From Alisma plantago-aquatica (lineage: Eukaryota > Streptophyta > Magnoliopsida > Alismatales > Alismataceae), in assembly GCA_963693085.1 (NCBI GenBank), contig OY856409.1:300060558-300124557 (forward strand): 64,000 nt of DNA, read 5' to 3'. Positions 44,941 to 56,100 of this stretch are shown piece after piece. How positions within the stretch are numbered: position 1 is the first letter of the stretch; each line of letters opens with the position of its first letter. The notes under the pieces are model-generated. The model was not told the origin of the DNA, ran no database searches, and was given only the letters and a program-made list of their open reading frames with translations. The translations under genes and the position numbers were made by a program.

Positions 44941-45318
44941 TCCCTGTGTTCTTTCTTTTTTAGAACATAGCATTTAGGTGGATCTTATACCACTTGGGAT
45001 GCATGGGTTCGACATAATTCTTGCGATGGACACCCTATAAAAGTATAAGGTTGTCTTGGATTGCGGTTCCAAGCAAGCTATGTTCACTGACAATGGTGAT
45101 ACATGGGTTTTTCAGGGGGACAAAAAATTTCTTCCAAACTATCTAGAGTCAGCTATGGTAGCTGAGAAGTTGATGAGACAAGGATACTTCGTATTCTTGG
45201 TACATGTGGTATATACTAGGACAGAGAGTCCTAGTCTTTCTGAAGTTCCAATTGTTAGGGAGTTTGAGGATGTGTTTCTTGAGGAACTTCCAGGTGTTCC
45301 TCCACCCTGAGAGATTGA
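44941..45318 (+). pseudogene. Chromovirus protease C-terminus and linker
   Basis: Resumption of the chromovirus after the copia insertion and TGTTC duplication. It reads LGMHGFDIILAMDTL (about 44995-45035), the standard protease C-terminal strand (most relatives have GMDWL), then DCGSKQAMF and a linker ending in EVPIVREFEDVFLEELPGVPPP before a stop at 45308. The frame shifts once near 45050. Confidence 0.88.
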
Positions 45319-47118
45319 TTTCAAAATTAATCTAATCCCGGGTACACAACCTATAGCTCAAACACCATATAGAATGGCACCTGCTGAGATGGAAGAACTC
45401 AAGAAACAGTTACAGGAGTTGCTTGAAAAGGGTTTTATTCGACCGAGTACTTCACCATGGGGTGCTCTGGTTCTTTTCGTTAAAAAGAAAGACGGGTCTA
45501 TGTGATTATGCATCGACTACAGACAACTTAACAAAGTAACCATAACCATAAAGAACAAATATCCTCTACCAAGGATAGATGACTTGTTTGGCCAGTTGTG
45601 TGGTGCAACTATCTTCTCTAAAATAGATCTGAGGTCAGGATACCATCAGTTACGCATCAAGGAGAGTGACATACCTAAATCAGCCTTTAGGACAAGGTAT
45701 GGCCACTATGAGTTCATAGTTATGTCGTTTAGACTAACTAATGCACCAGCTGCATTCATGGAACTCATGAATAGAATCTTCCGGCCATTCCTTGATCAAT
45801 TCATGGTAGTTTTTATAGATGACATCCTGATTTATAGTAGAGATGCTCAACAACATGAGCTAGGGGTGAGCATCGGTCCAAAACCGGACCGGACCGTACC
45901 GGACCGAACCGGACCGGACTGAGGACCGAATATCAATAATTTTTGGACCGTAGACCGGACCGTTTGGTGGTCAGACCGGACCGGGACCGGACCGGACCGT
46001 TTTGACCGCGGACCGGACCGGACCGGACCGTTTGGACCGCAATCAGCCTTTTTTACATGTTTTACAACTTATTTAATTGTACAAAGTTGATAATCTTAGT
46101 CACTTCTAACAATTATATAACTTTAGTATCAAACATTTATACTAGTAGTGCTTATATATGTACTTTATTTGTAGTTATTATAGAATACACCTTCAAATAT
46201 ATATGGATTTTATATAAAAGTTAGTCTGCGGTCCGGACCAGACTGGACCGGTTTTGGACCGGACCGGACCGAAGACCGGATTTATTGAAATTCCCGGACC
46301 GCAGACCAGACCGAAATCGAAATGGACCGGACCAAACCGGACCGAATTGAGCTGTCTAGTCCGGTTTTGCGGTCTGGACCGTTATTTACTCACCCCTAGC
46401 ATGAGCAACACCTTCGTCAGGCCCTGACTTTACTTACAAAGCACAAGCTATATGCCAAATTTAGTAAGTGTGAATTCTGGTTATCAGAAGTGTCTTTCCT
46501 AGGACACGTAATATCTGCCTCAGGTATCCGTGTTGATCCTAAAAAGGTAGAATATCTATCATGGAGTGGGAACAACCAAAGACACCAACGGAGATATGCA
46601 GTTTTCTAGGAATGGAAGGCTACTATAGGAGGTTCATTAAAAACTTTAGTTATGTAGCATTACCCCTAACCAAGTTGACTAGGAAGGAGGTTCCTTTTAT
46701 CTGGGATGACAAGTGTCAGCATTCTTTCCAAACGTTGAAGGAAAGGTTGACCAGTGCACCTGTGTTAGTGTTACCTGAGCAGGGAAAGGGGTATATTGTT
46801 TTCTGTGATGCTTCTAAGAACGGTCTAGGATGTGTGTTGATGCAGGATAAATAAGTGATTTCTTTTGCTTCTCTACAGCTTAAGAAACACGAGGAAAATT
46901 ACCCAACACATGATCTAGAATTAGCTGCAGTGGTTCATGCGTTGAAGATCTGGAGACATTATCTCTATGGAGAGACTTTCCAAATTTTCACGGACCATAA
47001 GAACCTAAAATACATCTTTTCACAACATGAGTTGAATATGAGACAATGCCACTGGATGGAGTTAATCAAGGACTACGATTGTATAATTGATTATCATCCA
47101 GGAAATACACTGAGTTGA
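45319..47118 (+). pseudogene. pol: Chromovirus reverse transcriptase and RNase H, split by a MITE
   Basis: RT start: [20 protein letters not shown] (about 45318), [20 protein letters not shown], then [11 protein letters not shown] preceded by a stop where Arg is expected (45503). The catalytic box FIDDILIYS is intact at about 45810-45840. The MITE plus duplication is 546 bp, so the frame is kept across it, and RT resumes [21 protein letters not shown] frameshift near 46555 follows [10 protein letters not shown]. RNase H has VFCDASKNGLGCVLMQ (about 46800), [20 protein letters not shown] and [20 protein letters not shown]. In-frame stops at 46852 and 47116. Confidence 0.93.
45861..46398. mobile_element. 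hAT-type MITE (538 bp) inserted in chromovirus RT
   Basis: Terminal inverted repeats TAGGGGTGAG and CTCACCCCTA, flanked by ACATGAGC (45853-45860) and GCATGAGC (46399-46406), an 8-bp duplication with one mismatch, as expected for hAT. The outer 170 bp on each side are dense GGACCGGACC repeats in inverted arrangement, the centre is AT-rich. No transposase. Plant hAT MITEs with TAGGGGTG ends and CGG-rich arms are known. Confidence 0.9.
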
Positions 47119-48330
47119 AAATCATCATCACCAAACATAGACAAAGCACAGTTCAACTCTTTAGTATGCTTTAAACGAGACATTTTTGTCTATTTGAGGC
47201 AAAACAATGTACAGCTTAAAGTATCCTTATTAGCTGGACTGTTAGCTGAGATGCACATAAAACCTACTCTGAAACAACAGATCAAAGAGGCACAACAAGC
47301 TGATATTATGATTCAGCAGATCAGGTCAGAGTATGGTAGTGAGAAACGGGAGGGTTTTCATGAGTCAGGTGATGAGGTAGTCTGTTACCATGGTAGGATG
47401 GTAGTACTTGATGTCAATGACTTAAGGAAGTTAGTCATGGAGGAAGCTCATTCATCCATGTATGCAATGCATCCAGGGAGCACCAAAATGTATCATAACT
47501 TGAAAGATATGTATTGGTGGCCTGGTTTGAAGAAAGATGTAGCTGAGTTTGTTATGTGGTGTCCAGTGTGTCAGCAGGTTAAAGCTAAACATCAAAAGCC
47601 CACAAGAACAATGCAACCTTTACCTATACCGCAGTGGAAATGGGATCACGTGACCATGGACTTTGTGGTTGGTTTACCCAGAACAGCCAAAATTCATGAT
47701 TCCATTTGGGTGATAGTTGATAGGTTGACTAAGTCAGCACATTTTCTTCCTGTTAAAACAACCTATACTGCTGAGAAACTTGCACAGATCTATATAGATG
47801 AGATAGTGTGTTTACACAGGGTTCCAGCTACAATTGTTTTTGATAGAGGTCCCCAGTTCACAAGTCATTTTTGGGAACGAATACATAAAGCTTTGGGTAC
47901 ACAGATAAGATTTAGTACCACCATTCACCCACAGACAGATGGACAATCTGAGAGGACTATACAAACTTTGGAGGATTTGCTTAGGGCATGTGTCCTTCAG
48001 TTTGTAGGAAGTTGGGATATACACTTGAGCTTAATAGAATTCGCTTACAACAATAGTTATCAACACAGTATTGATATGACACCATATGAATTTTTATATG
48101 GTAGACGTTGTAGATCTCCATTGTGCTGGTATGAAATAGGAGAATACCAACTTTTGGGTCCTGAAGTAGTACAACAGACAATTGAGAAGATTAAAGTAAT
48201 ACAACAATAGTTAAAGGTTGCACAGGATAGACAGAAGTCATATGCTGATAAACAGTGAAGACCTTTAGAATTCCAAGTTGGAGACATAGTATATCTCAAA
48301 GTCTCACCTTGGAAGGGTGTTCTTATATTT
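47119..48330 (+). pseudogene. Chromovirus integrase
   Basis: The zinc domain is intact: the first His in EEAHSSMYAMHPGSTKMYH (about 47445) and CPVCQQVKAKH (about 47560). All three catalytic residues remain: Asp in HVTMDFVVGLP (about 47655), Asp in IVFDRGPQFTS (about 47835), and Glu in HPQTDGQSERTIQTLEDLL (about 47930-47985). It is open for 338 codons from 47194 to a stop at 48208. The part between 47119 and 47193 has stops. This is the best-preserved coding block in the window. The C-terminal part YLKVSPWKGVLIFGKKGKL continues to the chromodomain. Confidence 0.94.
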
Positions 48331-48696
48331 GGGAAGAAGGGTAAGTTAGCTCCTAGATTTATGGGGCCTAATCCAATCACTGAATGGATTGGAAAGGTAG
48401 CCCATAAGTTGGAGTTGCCACCTGAACTACATAGATTGCATCCAGTATTCCATATATCCATGCTGAGAAAGTGTCACCCTGATACGGAGTTGGTATTGCA
48501 ACCTGTGGGGGTAGAATTAAATGAAGATATATCCTATATAGAGGGACCAGTGTTGATTCTTGACAGGAGAATAAAAAAGTTGAAAAAGAAAGACATAGTT
48601 CTTGTGAAAGTTCTTTGGAATCATTGTAGCATTGAAGAATCTACGTGGGAGCTAGAGGAAGAGCTGAGGAGGAAGTACCCTTCTCTTTTCTCTTGA
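48331..48696 (+). pseudogene. Chromovirus integrase tail and chromodomain
   Basis: Same frame as integrase, after stops at 48208 and 48256. It reads LAPRFMGPNPITEWIGKVAH, LHRLHPVFHISMLRKC and then the chromodomain: EGPVLILDRRIKKLKKKDIV, LVKVLWNHCSIEESTWELEE, ending RRKYPSLFS and TGA at 48694. In chromoviruses this domain directs integration to particular chromatin. The W-x-x-x-x-EESTWE core is preserved, although the first aromatic residue of the cage is Tyr at SYIEGP. Confidence 0.92.
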
Positions 48697-48734
48697 TGAT
48701 TTCGGGGACAAAATCCCTGTTACGGGTGGATAAT
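48697..48734 (+). promoter_or_regulatory. Polypurine tract region of chromovirus
   Basis: GATTTCGGGGACAAAATCCC followed by TTACGGGTGGATAAT next to the LTR. This is the usual chromovirus 3' end, with the purine run broken by a C and T bases. Confidence 0.7.
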
Positions 48735-50109
48735 TGTAACATCCCTGACTTGGGTTAAGGATTAACCCTAGAAGTTTTGCTTAAGTAAGTCTTTTAGATT
48801 CTTGTCTTTATCTTTTGAAAAGTAATTAAGACTAAAGGAGAGCTTATGTTTCAATTTTGGTCCTATTTGAATAATGTTGAAACAATATTTCTACATGTTT
48901 TGGACTAAAGTGCAATTTACCCAATTTAAGGGGTTACCTTGCAAATGTTACATGATAAATGTTCCTCAAGTGTTATAGCATCATAAGAATGATAATTATG
49001 CTGAGGTATGGCTTCCACAAGCCTAAGTTCCAAGAAGGAGCTTGTTTGAGTAATGCTTGTGTATTGAATGCTAGTTTTGATGTAATTTGTAATTTACCCA
49101 AAATCTAGGGTTGAATATGTAAAATACCACCTTTATTATGTCCCTACTATTTCTTGGTATCATTTAGAGGAAATAAAAAGAATGGGGCGTCTTGTTTGAA
49201 CTACTTTTGAGGAGAGATAATCCTGATAATAAAATAATCAAGATTTAAGCATAATTGAAACCCTAATTTATTTTGTAGCAAAAACAAATATATTAATTGA
49301 AGTGTCCATCAACTAAAAAGGTTGTGGTTGAAATCCTATAGTGAAAGGACGTCCAAATGCCTTGAGTTGCACCGAAATATCCTAAGTAGGTGAAGAAATC
49401 CACTCACATTTGTTAATTAAAAAGTAATGTCCACTAAAAATGGATAATAGTATTATAATGATTAAGGCGCTTAAGTGGTTAGTTTTAATTCAAGGATAAA
49501 CGAGAGGAATTTGAGGATGAAGGAATATGGCTTCAAAGGTAAGGAAGGGAGGGGTCATGTGGCAAGAAAGTGGATGAATTTTCCCCTACTTTCTCTCTCC
49601 TAGAAAATCAATTACATATACTCGATTTCCTCCTTACTTGAAAGGATATTTTGCAAACCACTTTCTTCCCTTGCTTTGGAGGACGACCAAGGAGCTTAGG
49701 AGCAGGAGGAAAACGTTCCCCAAGCTGAAGGTAAGCTCCATGATGATCTTCAACCTTGAATTGATGGTTGAAATCGGATTTCAACATTGATTTTCTTCTC
49801 TCTTCCATCCAATGCTCAACCTTGGCTATCTTTTGCATCCAAAGAGTCAGAAACGAACCTTGGATAGTTGAAGGATCTTATTTCACCATTATAGATGAGA
49901 ATCTTGAAGCTTTGAAGCTACTTTGAAGGCGGGTTATATAACTTGAACCCATCAATGTTATTATTGATTTCAATTTCTCATCATATGTTGATCTTTTGTT
50001 TTCTTCTTAAACAATTGATGAATTTTTCATATATATTATAGTATAATTTGGAGGTCTGAAGCTTGATGATGATGATGACATCATCTTAGCACACACCTCA
50101 AGAAAATAA

Positions 50110-50790
50110 AAAGCAAACGATTTCATTTGGTTGGTCAAAGGGTTTCAAACCGTTAGAGACCAAACGGTTTCAAACTGTTTGGTGACCAATCGGTTTCAAA
50201 ACCATTAGAGGTCAAATGGTTTCAAACCATTAGAGACCAAATGGTTTCAAACCATTAGAGACCAAACAGTTTCAATGGATTCAAATATCAATTTGTCTCA
50301 TGATCTAATAACCTCAAACAATCAAATTCAATTGGTTACAAAACCCTAGAATCAAACTCAATTGACTTCAAAAGCCTAGATCAGTTGATGTCAAATCCTA
50401 ATTTAGGTTCAATCGATTTCAACCCTGAAGTGACCAAATGGTCTCAAACCATTTGAGGACCAAACGGTCTCAAACCATTTACGGTTAAACGTTTTCAAAG
50501 TTAATTAGATCAAATGGTTTCAAAACTGATTGAAGATTTTGGGACAAGACCGTTTGAGGGTCTAACGGTCTTCAAACCGTTTGAGGTTTAAATACCAAGA
50601 ACGTTTAAGGTCTTATGGTCTTCAGACCGTTTGAAGGTGCAATTGGTCCAAGACCGTTTGAAGGTGCAATTGGTCCAAGACCATTTGAAGGTTTAATTGG
50701 TCCAAGACCGTTTGAAGGATCAATTGGTCCAAGACCGTTTGAAGGTTAAATTGGTCCAAGACCATTTGCAGGTCCAATTGATTCAAACCA
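50110..50790 (+). repeat. AAACGGTTT / GACCGTTTGAAG array in 3' LTR
   Basis: The 27-bp units begin at 50625, 50652, 50679, 50706, 50733 and 50760. The palindromic first part has one unit fewer than the 5' LTR (around 50455-50490). CpG decay affects different units than in the 5' LTR. Confidence 0.9.
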
Positions 50791-51099
50791 TGTAATTATT
50801 AATAACCCCATAAGTGGTTGAAGAGTATCTCAAGGTTGATTTCAATGGAAGTACCTCCAAGTACTTAGGTGATTAGTATAATTAGAGTAATTATCACTTG
50901 GTGCCTAGGAAAGTAATAAATTCAATATACTATGATAAGCATAGGTGTATGTACTTAGTGAAAGGTTAAGTCAACTGAATAAGGCATGATGGTGATGTGT
51001 GTTCCTAGTACATGGAACAATGATAAGTATGATTTAATACTTAAATAATGCTATGTGCTCCAAGATATGTGGAAGCACTAATTTAGGGTTTGGATTAAT

Positions 51100-51315
51100 G
51101 AGGTAATCATAAAACCCTAATCAATGGAGAATGAGGAATCCTAACCCTAATTTCAGGTGATGGAATGAGAAACCCTAATTAATATAAATGTGAAACCCTA
51201 ATATAGGGTGATGTTATGTGAAACCCTAATATGGGGTGATGTTATGTGAAACCCTAATATAGGGTGATGTGATGTGAAACCCTAATTGATAAGGATGGGA
51301 AACCCTAACCCTAAT
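51100..51315 (+). repeat. 28-bp telobox array in 3' LTR
   Basis: AAACCCTAA at 51193, 51221, 51249 and 51277, 28 bp apart. One unit fewer than the 5' LTR (five starts). Further AAACCCTAA copies flank it. Confidence 0.92.
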
Positions 51316-53159
51316 GAGGGAATAGTGATGTTATATTTGTATTGCATAATGTTGATATGTAATTGATATGGTTGTTATGAAGTATACTAACCATGCATGT
51401 ATCATGAGATGATGTGCATAACCAGGTATGAACTATGATGTTAAATGGGCCTTGTGAGCCATTATTTTATTTGTTGCCTAGTGAGAGGTGACAAGAAGTT
51501 GAATATGCCTGGTGAACTATGTGAGATTCTTGTATAACAAGTATCATGAATACCTTGGTCAGATGACCTGGAGGTAATAGTTACCTGATAATGGTAACCA
51601 TGTTCAGTGATGAACTAAGGGTTTGAATACCCAGATCCTGAAAACATGATGATAGTGTTGTTGAGGGATGTGAATTCCCAGTAATGAGATAAGGGATTGA
51701 GATTCCAATGTTTTATAAAGTTTTGAAAAGTACTTGATAGGAGTATTGTTTCTTTGTAGCATTTGTCATAATAATTCTTGTTTGAAAACTTGATTGATGC
51801 TAAAAGAATATGGTAATGTACTTAAATAATCAAGTAGAATATTATCATGTAGAGCCCTGGCCATAGATCCATCATCGTCAGTAGCTGGTGATGGTGAAAT
51901 GGGTTCTCCTGCTGGTTAATCCGGAGTGTATATTATTGAATATATGGGGTTTCTCCTAGTTGAAAATAGGAGGATTAGAGTGCAACTTCGGTTGTAGACT
52001 CAAGATATGTATAAGAGCATGGTGAATATGCCCATGGCTCAGTGTGACGAAGCATGAATGTGTTCATGGCTTAGGGAGCACGGTGAATTGGCCCGTGGCT
52101 CAGATTTACTAGCATCGGGACCTGTACCAAGGCGGGCTAGAGAATGGGTAGCCTATGAGAGATAACCCTATGACTGAGGTCACTTAAGCAAGATATTACG
52201 GTCCTGCTTGTGGTCTCGCACTGATTGAGACGGATGAGATTGAGTAGTCCGGCTCTTCCTTTGATCTTGTATGGAACAGGATTTGGGTTTCACAACCGAA
52301 GGTTGGATTTGAGCGGTACGACTCACTTCCTTAGGGAATAAGAATGATTGTAAAATGTAATTAGTCGTGTAGAATATTTTCTTAAGGATGAATTACGGAA
52401 ATCATTGGTTGATGCTACATTGCTTATTGTATCCTAAATGGATAGAGGTCATACATGTTCTTCATATTCCTTATTAAAATGGATAGATGACTTACTACTT
52501 TACCATTTATAGTTGTAATGATTTAAAGAGATGATATTGCTCTATTCTGATTAATAATGATTAAATCCTACTATTCATTAAATATTCCTCTGCTCAGTTT
52601 ATTACTATTTATCTGCAATAATAATGTTTCTGGCGGAGAGTTAATTCTCTCGTTGGGACAATTTCAATTGTCTCACCCGGTGGGATCCAACATTTTTAGG
52701 TGGACGCGGGCGAGGAGGTAGGAACCCTACACCAGGGGAAGGACAACAACATCAGGGATAGCAGTAACATCCCAGGTGGAGATACTGACTGTCGTGTCTT
52801 GTAGATTAGAGTCCTATGTGTCATCTCTGTACTCTCATGTCCTTGGAGTCAGTAGTTAGTGATTTAATGATCGATCTAAGATTTTGGCATTGAATGCCTT
52901 GAGGTTTTATGTTGCTTATGTGTAGATTTAATAGGGCAACTGTTGTATGTAACCCTCGAGAAGAAAAGGTACATGGTATGTACTTGTGGACCAGAATGTA
53001 TATATGATATTTTGGTTCTTGTTATAAGAGTTTCCTGGAAATGGATCTCTTTGTAAATGGTTTTAATTTTAGTGATTTTCAGTAATCTACTGCTAATGTT
53101 TAATTCCGCAATTAATTACACAGTGACGGTCTAATTTGGTATCGGGTCGCCACAGTATG

Positions 53160-54033
53160 TAAAGATGCTACCTTTAATGATTTTTATTAATGGAAAAACC
53201 CTAATTTTTATGTTAATGGGATTTAGTGGTATTATTTGGATAATTTAAGATGATTTTAACATGTTGTTAATGAAAAGGATGTTTTGAGATCTAAAGAAAT
53301 GACCCTTGTATCCATTTGGCCGATTTAGGGTGTCATATGTATAAAGGGCAATAATGAACTTAGAAATCCTACTTTAGGGTTAATGGTTTCTTATGTGGAT
53401 TAATTTGAAATTCATTAGAGGAAAGTGATGTTAAGTTGGTCCTAAGCCTGTTAGGAAGATTTTAATGAGATAATTAGGGTTTGCATCCAGTTTTACTATT
53501 TTTAGGGTTTCTAGTTATAATGATGGAAAGTTAAAGATAAATCCTAATGAAACTCTAAAAAGGAGTAGGAAACCCTATGAAGCAAGTTCAAGTCAAATAG
53601 ATATAATCTTGATAAAGTGTGCAGTAAATAGAGTACTTGTGCTTTTCAGGATCCTTGATTGTGTGGTTGAACTACTTACTTGGATTGCTTTCTTGGTTGG
53701 AATTGCTATTAGCTTGTGAAATCTACTAAACATGCATGTGGTTAAATTATAAATAACCGAATTATGTTTCACAGAGTTTTCATGATTATTCTTGATTGCT
53801 ATGAAACCTAAACTGCTTGGTTGTTTCAATTCTGTAATCTCATAAAGTGACTATGTGTATAACAATTAAGTATAAGAGTGATTGTCTCAAACCTACATAC
53901 CATCCCTGATGTATGATGTAAGACCAAGCCCCGAAGGGAAGGTCTGAAGTGGTCAAGCCCCAGAGGGAGGACCACTAGGCACCTAGAGAGGTGACCCCCG
54001 GCACCAAGCTCAGGATGGAGAAGGTGGCCTTAT
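53160..54033 (+). mobile_element. Old Ty3 LTR, segment 2 of 3
   Basis: Continues from 30491 after removal of the chromovirus and one GTATG copy. It contains AAGCCCCGAAGGGAAGGTCT and AAGCCCCAGAGGGAGGACCA (about 53935-53990), a paired motif of the kind known from long chromovirus LTRs. It is cut by copia 2 after CTTAT (54029-54033). Confidence 0.75.
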
Positions 54034-55493
54034 TAAAAAAACAACTAGAGGGGGGTGAATAGGGTTTTTATGAAGATTTTAAAAATAATTATTCAAACAA
54101 TCAACCATAAAAGATTAGACAAAGGGACACAAGGTTTACAGTGGTTCCACCCTTAGCAAATACTAAGGGAGTCAGTCCACTACCCAATTGTTTCCAATTG
54201 AGATTTTGAAATTACATGTATTTTATTACCTTGCAAGGATGTTACATAAAATACAACTACCTTCCCAAACCCTTTGGATAGCCTTCACCCCGAAGTCATC
54301 TCACCAACTTTGAAGCAGCCTTCACTTGAAGTAACTTCAAGCTCCCCCTTGAAGTAGCCTTCCTCCTTGAAGTAGCTTCCCATTGAGACCTTCTAGAAGT
54401 AGTCCAAAGTCCACCTTCTCCTCCTGAGAAGACCCTTCTCCACCTGAGAAGATAAACCCTATCTAATCTGCAGCCTCCAACCTAGAAGTAGAAAGGAGAG
54501 TACAAAGCAGATAAGAAGGAATAAGAAAGGAAAAAAGGAAAATACAATTACCACTTTAGCACAAGGCTTGAATCATATATCAAGCATTTTGATCTCCTAA
54601 CCAATGTGTATGAAAGTGTAAGTGCAGTGGGTAGGAGATGCTAGCCTATAGGACACGAAATTGGAGCAATGGAAATGAATAGCAAATGTTGGAGTTGCTC
54701 AATTGCTCACAAGAATGGATTTTCAATTGTAAGTGTGTATGCTCAAGTGTTGCACAAGTGTATTTAGGTGTCCTAAGGCATGTCCTATATATAGTAATGG
54801 CTTATGAGTGCTTAAGGACGTTCTAGACACTTTCTAGGGGGTTCTAAGTGCTTAACTAGCCATTAGGTGTCCATTAATTGCTTTAGCAACGACTAGTTTA
54901 TTAATTCTGAAAAGTGCAGACAGAGACAATCTCGGTCGAGAAGTTTATCGACCGAGAGTTCGTCGGTCGAAGTTTTTGTTGACCGAGGGACGGTCTGGAG
55001 CAAGTGTATATAACATTCGATTCCAACTCCCAACTACCTTGTCTGCTGTGTCTAACGGCTATAGAACCTATTAGAAGAAATAACCTGGGAGACTCTCGGT
55101 CGAGAAGTTGTTCGACCGAGCTTGTCTCGGTCGACAAATATTTCGACCGAGAGTATCTCTGATTTGGTGGTTCTGGATGAATACTAAGTGTGTGTATGAG
55201 TGTGCAGATGTGACACTATTATAGGGGATGACCTATCTAAGTGTTGTGAATGGCTAGGGAAGATCTAAATGCTTGATTTACATGATATCTAAGTACTTGT
55301 ACATTATATACTTGTACAAGTTTTTACATTTGATTACAATCATGAAATTAAAGCATTTTGAGCATATAGATCTTCCAAAGGTTTGTCATCCACCTTATTC
55401 CTGAAATACTTAAGTAACACGTTAGATCCACAAGAATGAAATGTTTGTCATTTTCAAAACAAAGGGATTTTGATAATGTCCATTTAGCCAACA
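54034..55493 (-). mobile_element. 3' LTR of copia element 2
   Basis: Left copy. Its final CA has become TA (54034). In minus orientation: TCGGTCGA hairpin array (55160-54925), then a TATA-like TATATATAGG (about 54795-54785). Confidence 0.9.
54925..55155 (-). repeat. CTCGGTCGA / TCGACCGAG hairpin array, copia 2 left LTR
   Basis: Four potential hairpins: CTCGGTCGA...TCGACCGAG (54932-54957), a diverged GTCGGTCGA...TTGACCGAG (54963-54988), CTCGGTCGA...TCGACCGAG (about 55095-55120) and CTCGGTCGA...TCGACCGAG (about 55125-55151). Arms are 9 bp and loops 7-9 nt. Confidence 0.9.
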
Positions 55494-55800
55494 ATCTCCC
55501 CCTTTTTGAAGATGACAAAAATTTCCAAAATATAAAATAAGGAAATATGAATCATATGAGTTTCATACCTAAAGTTTACCTTTTGTAGCCATTCTCTTGT
55601 TTGCAAGTGTGTGCTGGCCGACTCATTTTATTTTATATTTTTGATTTTATATTATTTCTCCCCTTTTGTCATTTCAAAAAGATAACCAAGATAGTCATTA
55701 AGTATGACTATTATTACTCCCCCTAAATTTGATAATTTGATACTCAAATCAAACCACTTATGTCAAATTTAGCCACAATTTATTTCTCAATCATTTGCAA

Positions 55801-56100
55801 AGGATGTTAAGCCTTGAAATGACATGAGATCCTTTTATATTCATGGCATATGTGTTTTGATTTCTCATCCATTTTATAAGGGATGTTAAGCCCTGAAAAT
55901 GACAAGAGAATCCTTTAAGCTCATGAGTATATGTAATAGTTTCTCAACCATTTACAAGGGATGTTAAGCCCTGGAATGATATGAAATTCTTTTAAGCTTA
56001 TAGTAGAATCAATAAATGTATCTCTAACCAAATGCACAAGATGTTAAGCCCTAATTTGTTTAGAGAATTCCATTATATTCATAGATATTATAGGCTCCAA
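55801..56100. repeat. About 79-bp tandem repeat, four units
   Basis: Units begin at GGATGTTAAGCC or AGATGTTAAGCC at 55801, 55881, 55959 and 56039 and continue with TGA-ATGA-A-GAGA and TTTTA-(A/G)CTCAT parts. Period 78-80 bp. No coding frame. Confidence 0.85.

Larger units (their letters stand above)
30492..53154 (+). mobile_element. Chromovirus (Tekay/Del-like Ty3 element), with two nested insertions
   Basis: Flanked by a perfect 5-bp duplication GTATG (30487-30491, 53155-53159). LTRs start TGTAACATCC and end GTCGCCACA. The primer site is TGGTATCAGAGC, and the tract before the 3' LTR is TTACGGGTGGATAAT. Interior order is gag, protease, RT, RNase H, integrase and chromodomain. A copia element (35774-44935) splits the protease and a hAT-type MITE (45861-46398) splits the RT. 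Without them the element is about 12.9 kb. The first 430 bp of the two LTRs differ at about 4% of sites by eye. The chromodomain and integrase style point to the Tekay/Del clade. Confidence 0.93.
48735..53154 (+). mobile_element. 3' LTR of chromovirus (4,420 bp)
   Basis: Bounded by TGTAACATCC and GTCGCCACA and followed by GTATG. It includes 710 bp (49181-49890) absent from the 5' LTR. No target duplication flanks that segment, so a deletion in the 5' LTR is more likely than an insertion here. It contains the same two arrays as the 5' LTR. Confidence 0.92.
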
